Below, piece by piece: positions 1 to 7,824 of a DNA stretch of 16,696 bases. The stretch spans positions 1 through 16,696 of the forward strand of contig CAYINU010000039.1 in NCBI GenBank assembly GCA_964364855.1, written 5' to 3'. The notes beneath the pieces were generated by a model that saw only the letters and a program-made list of their open reading frames with translations, was not told the origin of the DNA and searched no databases. Every line of letters starts with the position of its first letter. Within the stretch, counting starts at the first letter, position 1. The stretch comes from CAYINU01 sp964364855. GTDB taxonomy: Bacteria > Margulisbacteria > Marinamargulisbacteria > CAYINU01. Both the position numbers and the translations under genes were made by a program.

Positions 1-2
1 TG

Positions 3-398
3 GTATTCGCCAATGAGCTGGTTGGCATCCAGCTGGGAAGTCCAAAATTTCAAAAAACAGCGGTAGATCTTCGGCGAACATTCAACAAAGTCATCCAAAG
101 TCAAAGGACGGCGCCTCAATCCGCAGTGATTGAGAAGTTTTTGCCTTACATCAAAAATTTTGAAAAGCAGTTCATCGTTTTAGGGGTCAGAGACGGCGAT
201 TTTGGTGGACTTTGGGTCACAATTGTTATTAATCCGGAAAACATGCGGTTTTGGCGGGTGTGGATATATCCAGTGGGTCAAGAGCGGTTTGAGCTTAGAG
301 AGATCGAAGAAATGGCCTTAATCCCGAGTGAAAAAGAAAAATTCTTAAGGCTATTGTCCGCAAGATACAGAAAGTATTGGCAAAGTCCCAATTCTTGA
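3..398 (+). CDS. Hypothetical protein, 3' part only (5' end outside window)
   Basis: The frame is open from the left edge to TGA at 396-398, giving 131 residues. A GTG at 126 could act as a start, but the reading frame continues upstream without a stop, so the gene most likely begins outside the window. The visible product is soluble: a basic N-terminal stretch, then an alternating hydrophobic and aromatic region (FIVLGVRDGDFGGLWVTIVI, then RFWRVWIYPVG) that looks like beta strands, then a charged helical tail ending near YRKYW. There is no membrane segment or signal peptide. I do not recognise the family. It converges on the CPBP gene with 24 bp between the stop codons and no clear hairpin terminator there. 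Confidence 0.6.
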   Translation, partial: VFANELVGIQLGSPKFQKTAVDLRRTFNKVIQSQRTAPQSAVIEKFLPYIKNFEKQFIVLGVRDGDFGGLWVTIVINPENMRFWRVWIYPVGQERFELREIEEMALIPSEKEKFLRLLSARYRKYWQSPNS

Positions 399-422
399 TC
401 ACCGATCGCGGAGCGTCATAAT

Positions 423-3400
423 CTAATCCACCCGCACACGGGGTAGTGTGTAGGCCGTAAGCAGGATGCAGACCACGGCAGCCAATATCCACCGGAACAG
501 TTGTGGGGCGTGGCTATGGTAGGTCCACCATGCGTTGAGCGCGAAGTACTCGAGCATCGACGCAGATATGACCACGACAAAGGCCCGCAAGTGGCGCCGG
601 AATCCCAGGTAAAACAACAACGCCAATACCCCACCCGCAACCACGCTCCACAGCAGCCAGCTTCGAACGTTGTGCACTTCCCAAAATGAGGCAAGCGCGG
701 CTCCGATCAGCAACCAAAGTGGGATGCGGAGCCATTTGAAGGGTAGCCGGCTATCCACGATGGCCATGCCCAACACCCAAATCCCCAATAGGCCGACACC
801 CAAGACAAAAAGTAACGCGGTCTCGGCGGCTGTGCCGGCCAAGGGGAACCAGTGGTTCAGCGCTGACTGATCGGCCCACAAGGGCAGCGGATTGTCATAG
901 CGCGTCCAAAAGACCACGCTTAAGCCCGAGAGTAACATCCACAGTCCACCCGTAGGCAAAATCCATTGCCAGGGGGATTTGGGGGTCGGTTTTTCTTGGA
1001 CCACCCAGACCCAAAGCGCTGCCCCTGTAAGTGCGGTAAATGCCACTTTTAGTACGCTTTTAATGCCTAAAATGACATATTGATTGCCCAGTGGACGTAG
1101 CGGAGAAAATGCGGCGAGTTCTTGTGGCCATTCAGAAAATACCGCTACCAGCCCCGTTGCGCCAATCGCCAATGCGGCAAGTAAAAAGGCTTTGGTTCTG
1201 GGCCGATTTTGGCGTTTGAGAAGAATCAGCCACAACCCCACTGTCCCGATGACAAAGACCAAGACACCATAGGTACGGGCAAGGTCTTGAAAATGGCGAC
1301 GAGACTCTTCGCTGCGTTGCCATTTTTGCGGCAGATCGATGGTCCACAATTGCCGGACGATGGTATGGCCTGAGATTTTTACTTCCAGCCTGCGCTGGGC
1401 CTGCCTGGGCAGCTTGACCGTGCGATCCGCAAACGTGAGCGTCCAATCGGTCCGGCCAGGAAATTGCTGAGAATCCATGCCGACCTGTCTCAGGTTTTTG
1501 GCCAGGCCCGCTTGCTCCAAATACCGGCGTACGCGTGTCATGGCGTCCATTGCAGACAAATGAAGCCCCTCCCGATTCTCCGGCAAATGGTAATAAAAAG
1601 AGGTCACCCCTTTTGCGCCGATGGTTACAAAAAGTGACTCTTGCCGATCTGCGGTCGGAACAGCAAATCGCTTAAACGCAACTTCCCAATGCGGGCCCTC
1701 CAGCCCTCGACCAATCAAGGAGCGGTAAATAGCCGGTGACGTGGTTTGCCAGATAAAATCGTCTTCTACCTCTTGGTCAGCATTCCAATAGGGAAATACC
1801 CGCCAAGAGTCGTCGGGGGTGATACCTAAATTGGGCAAGGTGTTTTTAGCCATCTGGATGGCCTGTTTTTGGGTGAAGGGTACCAGTGGGGCATCGGCTT
1901 GGCGGGGAGACCCTCCGATCCATAGTGCGATACCCAAAATACCGGCAATGACACCGCCATATACCCATTTCTTGGAGATTGGCTCATCCCCCATCGTGAC
2001 CGTAATAGGTTTCTTGTTCTGTGGCGGGGCTGGTAGCGTATCAGCCGCATTTAAAACACCCAGGGTGAGAAATTGCCAATGGCCGGTGCGCCATCGCAGG
2101 GCAGCCAGCACAATGATCGGAGTCAGCAAGAAAATCGCAATCAGGCCTTTATTTACCCACCCCCAGGCCGAACTGAGCATCAGCAATGGCAAAGACATCA
2201 GGACCAGGTCATAGGTGGTATGGGCCACAATGGCGGGTAGCAGGCCAAAGCGGATATATAACGCACCCAATAACAAGGCAGGGATCATCAACTCTATTAA
2301 TCGAGAATAGCCGGGAAAGCCGGGGTAATTCGCATGGCATGCGGCAAATACAACAGCCTGGAGAACCCAAGCTAGGCCGATGGCCACACGGGAAAAGCCG
2401 AAACGTCTCCCCAATAATGCCGCCCCCCCGATAGGAATGGCGCGAAAGACGACCTCCTCCCAAATCCCGGCCTGAAGCGCCCCAGCCAAAGCGGAAAAGG
2501 CCGGAATATAGGTGGCCAGGACATTGGGGTCTATGTCCAGTTCGGCGGGAACCCACCACCCCAACAGACGAGTTGCGATCACATAAAACACCACCACATA
2601 GGCCAAATGAACCATGGCCGTGATGTAGCCGCCTGCCGTTTGCCCTGCTACCGGCACCGTGTTGGCGACATCGCGTCGAAAGAGCTTCCAGAAGGAAATG
2701 AAATGAGGGAAGGCCACACGGGTCACCCCTTCGCCGGCCGCAAACGACAGGCTAAATAACGCCATCCAAAAAAGGCCAGATACGACCAAATCAGACACAA
2801 ATCCCAAGTAAAATTGGACGACACTTTGTGTGGTTTCATAAAAATACCATTGCAGGGGCCAGCTATTGAGCATTTCGGCCACCATGACGGCCGACAATAC
2901 GCCAGCAACCACCAAAGCGGGTTTCCAGTGGGTGACGCGCAACACACGCAAATACCAAAGGCCAATTCCCAAGCCGCCCACACCATAAAGCAAAAAGGCC
3001 AGGCCCAACCCTAGCCCACTGATCAAGTCGTTTGTTGAGCGTAGACCGACATAGTGTGCCTCAAAGGCTTCGGGCAAATGGAGGCTAGGACTGATGCCGG
3101 TGACCCGGTTGCCTTGCACTCGGATGACCAGCCTAATGGACATGGGGTCGATGAGAGACTGGCGTTTGCGGAAACTAAACGCGTAATCGGTTCTGCCGTT
3201 CACCGCCTGGTCACGCTCGGTATTTAGTGGGGCATACTGGGACCAGTCAATGTCCCAATCCCGAGCAGCGGTTTGCTGGGCTAGGGACAGGGCTTCCCAT
3301 TCCCCAAGGTTGCGATAGGGGGCGGCATCACTAATGGTTTCTTCGAACCCATACGGTCGTCCGTTGGGCAAGATAAAAAAAGTGGCTTGGTGGATTTGCC

Positions 3401-3734
3401 GGGGTAAAAAATGACGCACTTTCCAGACGAAGGGATGGTAGATATCGTCGTGCAGCATGCGGGCCAACGTGGGTTTGCCATAGGCATAATCCACATAAGT
3501 CAAAAACCGATAGTCTTGGTCAAAATAAGCCGCAGATTGGCTGCCCCGGGGTCCGATATGGTATCGGGAGGCCAAGACCTGAGCCTGAACTTGGGCGTGC
3601 TGGCGGTCAACAGTGATGGGAATGTGAATCAGAGAAAAAACGTGGTCAAATTGCGTCCAAGCCAGAACCGCACAGGACAGTCCTAGCGCGCCCAAAACGA
3701 TCCATGTCGAGACACGCCGGAACAGGGGCTTCAT
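423..3734 (-). CDS. CPBP-type intramembrane protease, giant form with internal duplication
   Basis: An 1103-residue polytopic membrane protein. It has an N-terminal TM segment (about 10-27), a roughly 200-residue extracytoplasmic domain (about 35-225), then a TM bundle with the three CPBP (Abi/CaaX protease-like) motifs: EEVVFR at 426-431, FAACH at 463-467 and AHTTYD at 504-509. These supply the glutamates and histidines of the glutamic-type intramembrane protease active site. A second TM anchor (about 590-607), a second extracytoplasmic domain (about 620-810) and a second TM bundle (820-1100) follow. The halves are related: GRTDYAFSF (180-188) matches GRTDWTLTF (760-768), and 201-225 aligns with 782-806. 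The second bundle lacks the EExxxR and histidine motifs. Characterised CPBP proteins are usually 200-350 residues. The start overlaps the upstream phoH stop by one base (TAATG), so translation is probably coupled. The substrate is unknown. CPBP members cleave prenylated proteins, process peptides or give self-immunity. Confidence 0.8.
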   Translation of the reverse strand: MKPLFRRVSTWIVLGALGLSCAVLAWTQFDHVFSLIHIPITVDRQHAQVQAQVLASRYHIGPRGSQSAAYFDQDYRFLTYVDYAYGKPTLARMLHDDIYHPFVWKVRHFLPRQIHQATFFILPNGRPYGFEETISDAAPYRNLGEWEALSLAQQTAARDWDIDWSQYAPLNTERDQAVNGRTDYAFSFRKRQSLIDPMSIRLVIRVQGNRVTGISPSLHLPEAFEAHYVGLRSTNDLISGLGLGLAFLLYGVGGLGIGLWYLRVLRVTHWKPALVVAGVLSAVMVAEMLNSWPLQWYFYETTQSVVQFYLGFVSDLVVSGLFWMALFSLSFAAGEGVTRVAFPHFISFWKLFRRDVANTVPVAGQTAGGYITAMVHLAYVVVFYVIATRLLGWWVPAELDIDPNVLATYIPAFSALAGALQAGIWEEVVFRAIPIGGAALLGRRFGFSRVAIGLAWVLQAVVFAACHANYPGFPGYSRLIELMIPALLLGALYIRFGLLPAIVAHTTYDLVLMSLPLLMLSSAWGWVNKGLIAIFLLTPIIVLAALRWRTGHWQFLTLGVLNAADTLPAPPQNKKPITVTMGDEPISKKWVYGGVIAGILGIALWIGGSPRQADAPLVPFTQKQAIQMAKNTLPNLGITPDDSWRVFPYWNADQEVEDDFIWQTTSPAIYRSLIGRGLEGPHWEVAFKRFAVPTADRQESLFVTIGAKGVTSFYYHLPENREGLHLSAMDAMTRVRRYLEQAGLAKNLRQVGMDSQQFPGRTDWTLTFADRTVKLPRQAQRRLEVKISGHTIVRQLWTIDLPQKWQRSEESRRHFQDLARTYGVLVFVIGTVGLWLILLKRQNRPRTKAFLLAALAIGATGLVAVFSEWPQELAAFSPLRPLGNQYVILGIKSVLKVAFTALTGAALWVWVVQEKPTPKSPWQWILPTGGLWMLLSGLSVVFWTRYDNPLPLWADQSALNHWFPLAGTAAETALLFVLGVGLLGIWVLGMAIVDSRLPFKWLRIPLWLLIGAALASFWEVHNVRSWLLWSVVAGGVLALLFYLGFRRHLRAFVVVISASMLEYFALNAWWTYHSHAPQLFRWILAAVVCILLTAYTLPRVRVD

Positions 3735-4878
3735 TAAAGCAATTCAACTGCCAGCGACGCCAACTCCGAACGCTCGCTTTTTGATAGCAACATATGACCG
3801 ACGATGCGTTGATTTTTCATGCGTTCCACCAGATAGGTCAGGCCGTTCGAATTGGCATCCAGATACGGGTTATCAATTTGTTCGGGATCTCCGGTCAGGA
3901 CGATTTTACTGCCTTGGCCCGCGCGGGAAATAATGGTCTTAACTTCGTGCGGTGTCAAATTTTGTGCCTCATCAATGATGATGAATTGATGTGGAATACT
4001 GCGACCCCGAATATAAGTCAGGGCCTCGACTTCCAAAATCCCCGAATCCATCAGGTATTGGATTTTGTCCTGGCTGCGGCTGTCCCGAACCAACGAGATG
4101 CGGTCTTGCTCATGTCGTTTCTTTTCGGAAATATTGAAAATGTATTGAAGGTTGTCAAAAATCGGTTTCATCCAATAGCTGAGTTTCTCGTCTTTGGTNN
4201 NNNNNNNNNNNNNNNNNNNNNNNNNNNNNNNNNNNNNNNNNNNNNNNNNNNNNNNNNNNNNNNNNNNNNNNNNNNNNNNNNNNNNNNNNNNNNNNNNNTG
4301 CCGTCATTGGCGTTCAGCAATACGTATTCGTTTTGCAGCAAAGGCGTCCCATTTGGCGTCGGTTTGTAACTACCATTTTGATACAGCTCATCGATGAGGG
4401 ATTTTGGGGCAGCGATTTCCCGCCAGCCTTTGTACAGCTCAGCGTATTCGACCGTTTGTTTTTCATAGTCCTTAGCCGGGATACCCAAGGCTTCCGACTT
4501 GATACGGGCATTGAGGTCTTTGGAGATGAAAAAAACGTCGTTTTGTTTGGCTTGCAAATCCAGGGCGACGGACAAGATTTTGTTGTCCTCAATCGACATG
4601 TCGATGGGGATGTCCGGACGGACGGGCGGGCTGACGATAATTTGCAACTTGCCGCCATTTTTGAGTGAAGCGCCCTTTTTAAGGCCACCGTGTTTAATGA
4701 CGGCATCAATTTCGCGTAAGGCCTGACGAGCGTGGGTGCCCTTTTTATCTGTAGACGTTTTGAATTGGTCGAGTTCTTCGATAACCGTCAATGGCAAAAT
4801 GACCGTATTTTCGCCAAAGGAATATAGGGAATTCGGATTGTGAATCAGGATGTTGGTGTCCAATACAAAATACTTCAT
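3734..4878 (-). CDS. PIN domain plus PhoH-like ATPase, interrupted by assembly gap
   Basis: The N-terminal piece of 193 residues is a PIN RNase domain. Its acidic residues are in VLDTN (D7), VIEELDQFK (E34/E35), SIEDNKIL (D98) and SKDLNAR (D121). After the N run, 154 residues carry the PhoH ATPase half: Walker B IIIDEAQN, LTGDPEQID, and the typical KLSYWMKPIFDNL just past the gap. Walker A must lie in the gap. Proteins of this PIN-PhoH type (YlaK/PhoH2) are about 430-470 residues and act as RNA-directed ATPase/RNase enzymes, so about 100 codons are missing. The ATG at 4876-4878 overlaps the ilvA stop (ATGA) and has AAAGGGG upstream. The stop is at 3734-3736. The two pieces sit in different frames only because the gap length is a placeholder, not because of an evident mutation. 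Confidence 0.85.
4199..4298. other. Assembly gap: 100 N
   Basis: A run of exactly 100 N lies inside the PIN-PhoH gene. Upstream (minus-strand sense) the frame leaves one base of a codon, and downstream it resumes on a codon boundary at 4198. An uninterrupted gene therefore needs a gap of 3n+2 bases. One hundred is 3n+1, so it is a scaffold placeholder. From the family length I infer about 300 missing bases. Confidence 0.97.
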
Positions 4879-6416
4879 GAAACCCCTTTCGATGTCTGGT
4901 CCGGCCTTAAAAACAGCCGGTAGGATGAATTCTCTGTTTCGTCTGTAAACGCATAGCCTTGTTGAACCAGGAGCTTGAAAAAAGCGGCTCCGGTATTTTC
5001 CGAATCGTCGATGCCCAATAGCACCCGGCCATATTCCAGGCCCACATTGCGGTAATGAAACAATGTGATGTTCCACTGTCCCTTCATCACTTGTAGCAGC
5101 TCCAGCAATGCGCCGGGCCGTTCTGGGATTTGGAGGCGCACTAAGCGTTCGGCGCGAATTTCGGGCGCCAACCCACCCACCATGTAGCGGACATGCAATT
5201 TCACCAGTTCGTTGTCTGTCAGGTCGTCGCAGTGGAAACCATGCGTATTAAAATGCGCCACCAGTTCGGCCCGCTCGCTGGGCGCACCTTTTAAGGACAG
5301 CCCTAACAATACTACCGCTTCCTGGTGAGACTGAAAGCGGTAGTCAAATTCGGTAATGCTACGTTTGCCCAGGGCTTGGCAAAAGCGCGCCAGACTGCCT
5401 GCTTTTTCCGGAATACGAATGGCCACCAAGGCCTCGCGGTGTTCGCCAACCTCGGCGCGGTCGGCGATGTGGCGCAGGCGGTCGAAATTGACGTTGGCAC
5501 CACTGTTGATGGCCACCAGGGTTTCGCCGACTGCGCCTGTTTTTTCGATGTATTTTTTCATGCCGGCCACGGCCAATGCACCGGCTGGCTCTGTCAGAGA
5601 TCGGGTTTCTTCAAAGATATCCTTGATGGCTGCGCAGAGTTCATCCGTCGTGACCAAAATGACATCATCAATTAGGCTTTGAACGATCCGAAAAGGCTCC
5701 TTGCCGATTTGCTTTACCGCCACGCCGTCAGCAAAAATACCCACACTTTTGAGCTGCACGCGCTTGCCAGCCTTCATCGCCTCATATAGACAGGCCGAAT
5801 TATCGGCCTCCACACCGATGACTTTGATAGTGGGACGCAAAAATTTGACATAGGCCGCCACCCCGGCCAACAGACCACCGCCGCCGACCGGCACAAAAAT
5901 AGCGTGGATGGGTTTACGGTGTTGGTGAAGGATTTCCATGGCCACCGTCCCCTGACCTGCGATGACATCCGGATCATCATAAGGAGGGACAAAAATCAGG
6001 TTTTCTTTCTTGGCCCGGGCTCGGGCGGCGGCGGAAGCCTCATCGTAGGTGTCGCCCTCGAGGACAATTTTAGCTCCCATTTTTTTGACACTGTCGATCT
6101 TGATGCGCGGCGTAGTTAGCGGCATGTAGATGATGGCACGCATGCCCATGCGCTGTGCCGCTAACGCAACGCCTTGGGCGTGGTTTCCGGCGGAAGCCGT
6201 GATCACACCGCGTCCCCGTTCCCCCTCACTGAGGGTGGCCATTTTTTGGTAGGCACCGCGAAGCTTGAATGAATGCACCGGCTGCAGATCTTCGCGCTTG
6301 AGTAGAACCGTATTATTTAATCGGGCCGATAATGACTTGGCATGGTGGAGTGGGGTCTCGATGGCAACCTCATAAACGGAGGTGTCCAAAATTTTGCGGA
6401 TGTAATCAGTGGCCAT
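4875..6416 (-). CDS. ilvA: Threonine deaminase, biosynthetic (L-threonine ammonia-lyase)
   Basis: 513 residues, matching the roughly 514 of E. coli IlvA. It converts L-threonine to 2-oxobutanoate and ammonia, the committed step of isoleucine synthesis, in the cytoplasm with PLP. Visible features are the PLP lysine in HSFKLRGAY (K51), the phosphate-binding GGGGL loop (178-182), SAGNHAQGVA (75-84) and INSGANVNFDR (303-313). The C-terminus has two ACT-like regulatory domains (about 325-400 and 422-495, each starting near an R/L-x-IPE-x-xG motif), so isoleucine feedback inhibition is likely, as in the family. ATG at 6416 lies 8 bp after the lysA stop and is preceded by AAAGGGA. The stop overlaps the next gene's ATG. 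It looks complete, with no missing key residue. Confidence 0.96.
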   Translation of the reverse strand: MATDYIRKILDTSVYEVAIETPLHHAKSLSARLNNTVLLKREDLQPVHSFKLRGAYQKMATLSEGERGRGVITASAGNHAQGVALAAQRMGMRAIIYMPLTTPRIKIDSVKKMGAKIVLEGDTYDEASAAARARAKKENLIFVPPYDDPDVIAGQGTVAMEILHQHRKPIHAIFVPVGGGGLLAGVAAYVKFLRPTIKVIGVEADNSACLYEAMKAGKRVQLKSVGIFADGVAVKQIGKEPFRIVQSLIDDVILVTTDELCAAIKDIFEETRSLTEPAGALAVAGMKKYIEKTGAVGETLVAINSGANVNFDRLRHIADRAEVGEHREALVAIRIPEKAGSLARFCQALGKRSITEFDYRFQSHQEAVVLLGLSLKGAPSERAELVAHFNTHGFHCDDLTDNELVKLHVRYMVGGLAPEIRAERLVRLQIPERPGALLELLQVMKGQWNITLFHYRNVGLEYGRVLLGIDDSENTGAAFFKLLVQQGYAFTDETENSSYRLFLRPDQTSKGVS

Positions 6417-6424
6417 GGGTCCCT

Positions 6425-7732
6425 TTAGTCACGGTCATATTGTAATACATCATCCCACGTTTCGCGCCGCACCCAAAGCACGGCTTTTCCGTCCTCCACA
6501 GCCACCATGGCCGGCCGCCGGAAACGGTTATAATTGGACGCCATCGCGTAGTTGTAGGCACCCGTTGTAAAAACGACCACTGTGTCGCCCACCTGCGGAT
6601 CCGGGAGGGCCACATTTTCACCGAGCTGATCGCCCGACTCGCAAAACTTCCCTGCAATGCAATACGACCCGGTGGGTTTTTGAGCAGCCTTATTGGCCAA
6701 GATCACTTCGTATCGTGCGTCATAAAGCATCGGGCGGATATTGTCGGCCATGCCTCCATCGACAAACACGTAGGTTTTGTCACCGGATGTTTTGACGGTA
6801 CCGACAGTATAAGCGGTGACACCCGCTGCACCTACGATAGATCGGCCCGGTTCCAGTAACAATCGCGGCAACGCGAGATTGAAGCGTACCATTTCGTTTT
6901 TAAAGGCGCGGGCCACATGCGACGCATAGGCCGACAGAGGCCAAGGATCATCACCCTGGACGTAGCGGATGCCAAATCCCCCACCCAAATTGATGTCAGG
7001 GAATTGCAGGCCGAATCTTTGGTATAGATCGTTTAGAAACTGCGCCATGCGTTGGGCCAGCGCCTCATAAGGTGCGACGTCAAAAATTTGGGATCCGATG
7101 TGCGCGTGGATCCCTCGGAGCGTAACTTGTGGTTCGTTTAGTATGGCCCGGATCATCTCCGAAACGGTTTGCCGGTCCACGCCGAATTTGGACTCCACCC
7201 CTCCGGTTTGGATAAACGCATGGGTATGCGCCTCGATTTCGGGCTTTAATCGAATCATGATACTGACGGGCACTTGCGGGTCATGGGTCAGTTGGAAAAT
7301 GTGGGTCAATTCCGCCCAGTTATCCACCATAAGGCAGATGCCGTGATCTATAGCCAGCCGGAGTTCCTCGATGGATTTGTTGTTGCCGTGAAAAAAAATA
7401 CTGCTGACCGGCATCTCAGCCCGCAGAGCAGTAAGCAACTCGCCGCCCGAAACCACGTCGATGCCCAGGCCTTCATCGGCGATCAATTTCGCTACACCGC
7501 GGTTCAGATTGGCCTTGGCTGCATAGAGTATCTTATAGTTGGGGTATTCATTATCCAGCGTCGACACTAACGTCCGGCATTGGGTGCGAATGGTGGCAAT
7601 ATCTATGATGTAGAGCGGGGATCCGAATTCTGCCACCCATTCTGTTACGCGGCGTTCGCCAATGACAAGTTGGCCATCTGCATCAACTTGGGCCGTGGTC
7701 GGCGCACTGCTGGGAATGGGATGAGTCGGCAT
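6425..7732 (-). CDS. lysA: Diaminopimelate decarboxylase
   Basis: 435 residues from ATG 7732; GTG at 7735 would add one residue. It decarboxylates meso-diaminopimelate to L-lysine, the last lysine step, using PLP. The fold-type III motifs are present: PLP lysine in YAAKAN (K73), HIGSQIFD (211 on), NLGGGFGIRY (249-258), LEPGRSIV (293-300), the active-site CESGD (C364) and TGAYNYAMASNYN. The run IDVVSGGEL and FHGNNKS resembles the LysA subfamily common in Firmicutes. It is the first gene of the lysA-ilvA-phoH-CPBP operon, so lysine and isoleucine steps of aspartate-family metabolism share a transcript. A -10-like hexamer ends 6 bases before the ATG (see promoter), which favours ATG 7732 and a leaderless message. 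Confidence 0.95.
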   Translation of the reverse strand: MPTHPIPSSAPTTAQVDADGQLVIGERRVTEWVAEFGSPLYIIDIATIRTQCRTLVSTLDNEYPNYKILYAAKANLNRGVAKLIADEGLGIDVVSGGELLTALRAEMPVSSIFFHGNNKSIEELRLAIDHGICLMVDNWAELTHIFQLTHDPQVPVSIMIRLKPEIEAHTHAFIQTGGVESKFGVDRQTVSEMIRAILNEPQVTLRGIHAHIGSQIFDVAPYEALAQRMAQFLNDLYQRFGLQFPDINLGGGFGIRYVQGDDPWPLSAYASHVARAFKNEMVRFNLALPRLLLEPGRSIVGAAGVTAYTVGTVKTSGDKTYVFVDGGMADNIRPMLYDARYEVILANKAAQKPTGSYCIAGKFCESGDQLGENVALPDPQVGDTVVVFTTGAYNYAMASNYNRFRRPAMVAVEDGKAVLWVRRETWDDVLQYDRD

Positions 7733-7738
7733 CACGTC

Positions 7739-7768
7739 ATTATGCCCCAGTCACGAAAGGCAGTGCAA
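7739..7768 (-). promoter_or_regulatory. Candidate lysA operon promoter
   Basis: On the minus strand, TTGCAC (7768-7763), an 18-bp spacer and CATAAT (7744-7739) resemble a sigma-70 promoter. A start seven bases past the -10 box would fall on 7732, the A of the lysA ATG, giving a leaderless mRNA. This is inference from consensus only. Confidence 0.4.
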
Positions 7769-7808
7769 GAACCCTGTGCAGATACCGATTCGCCGATGAC
7801 TAAAAGAT

Positions 7809-7817
7809 TGATATTCT
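7809..7817 (+). promoter_or_regulatory. Candidate extended -10 promoter of cca
   Basis: TG at 7809-7810, one base, then TATTCT (7812-7817) form an extended -10 element. A weak TTCGCC lies 17 bp upstream (7789-7794). The predicted start is 7824-7825, the cca ATG. No Shine-Dalgarno sequence is present. Confidence 0.4.
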
Positions 7818-7824
7818 AGTGGGC

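Noticed and set aside
399..422. Bidirectional terminator between the left-edge gene and the CPBP gene
   Set aside because: The 24 bp contain only a short CGATCG palindrome and no stem followed by a T-run.
3794..4369. 191-residue plus-strand ORF spanning the N run
   Set aside because: It is antisense to the PIN-PhoH gene, and a third of it depends on unknown bases.
4168..5076. phoH start upstream at 5076
   Set aside because: The extra 66 codons are antisense-free but lie over the ilvA 3' end in another frame. The PIN domain begins exactly at ATG 4878, which has a ribosome site and an ATGA overlap.
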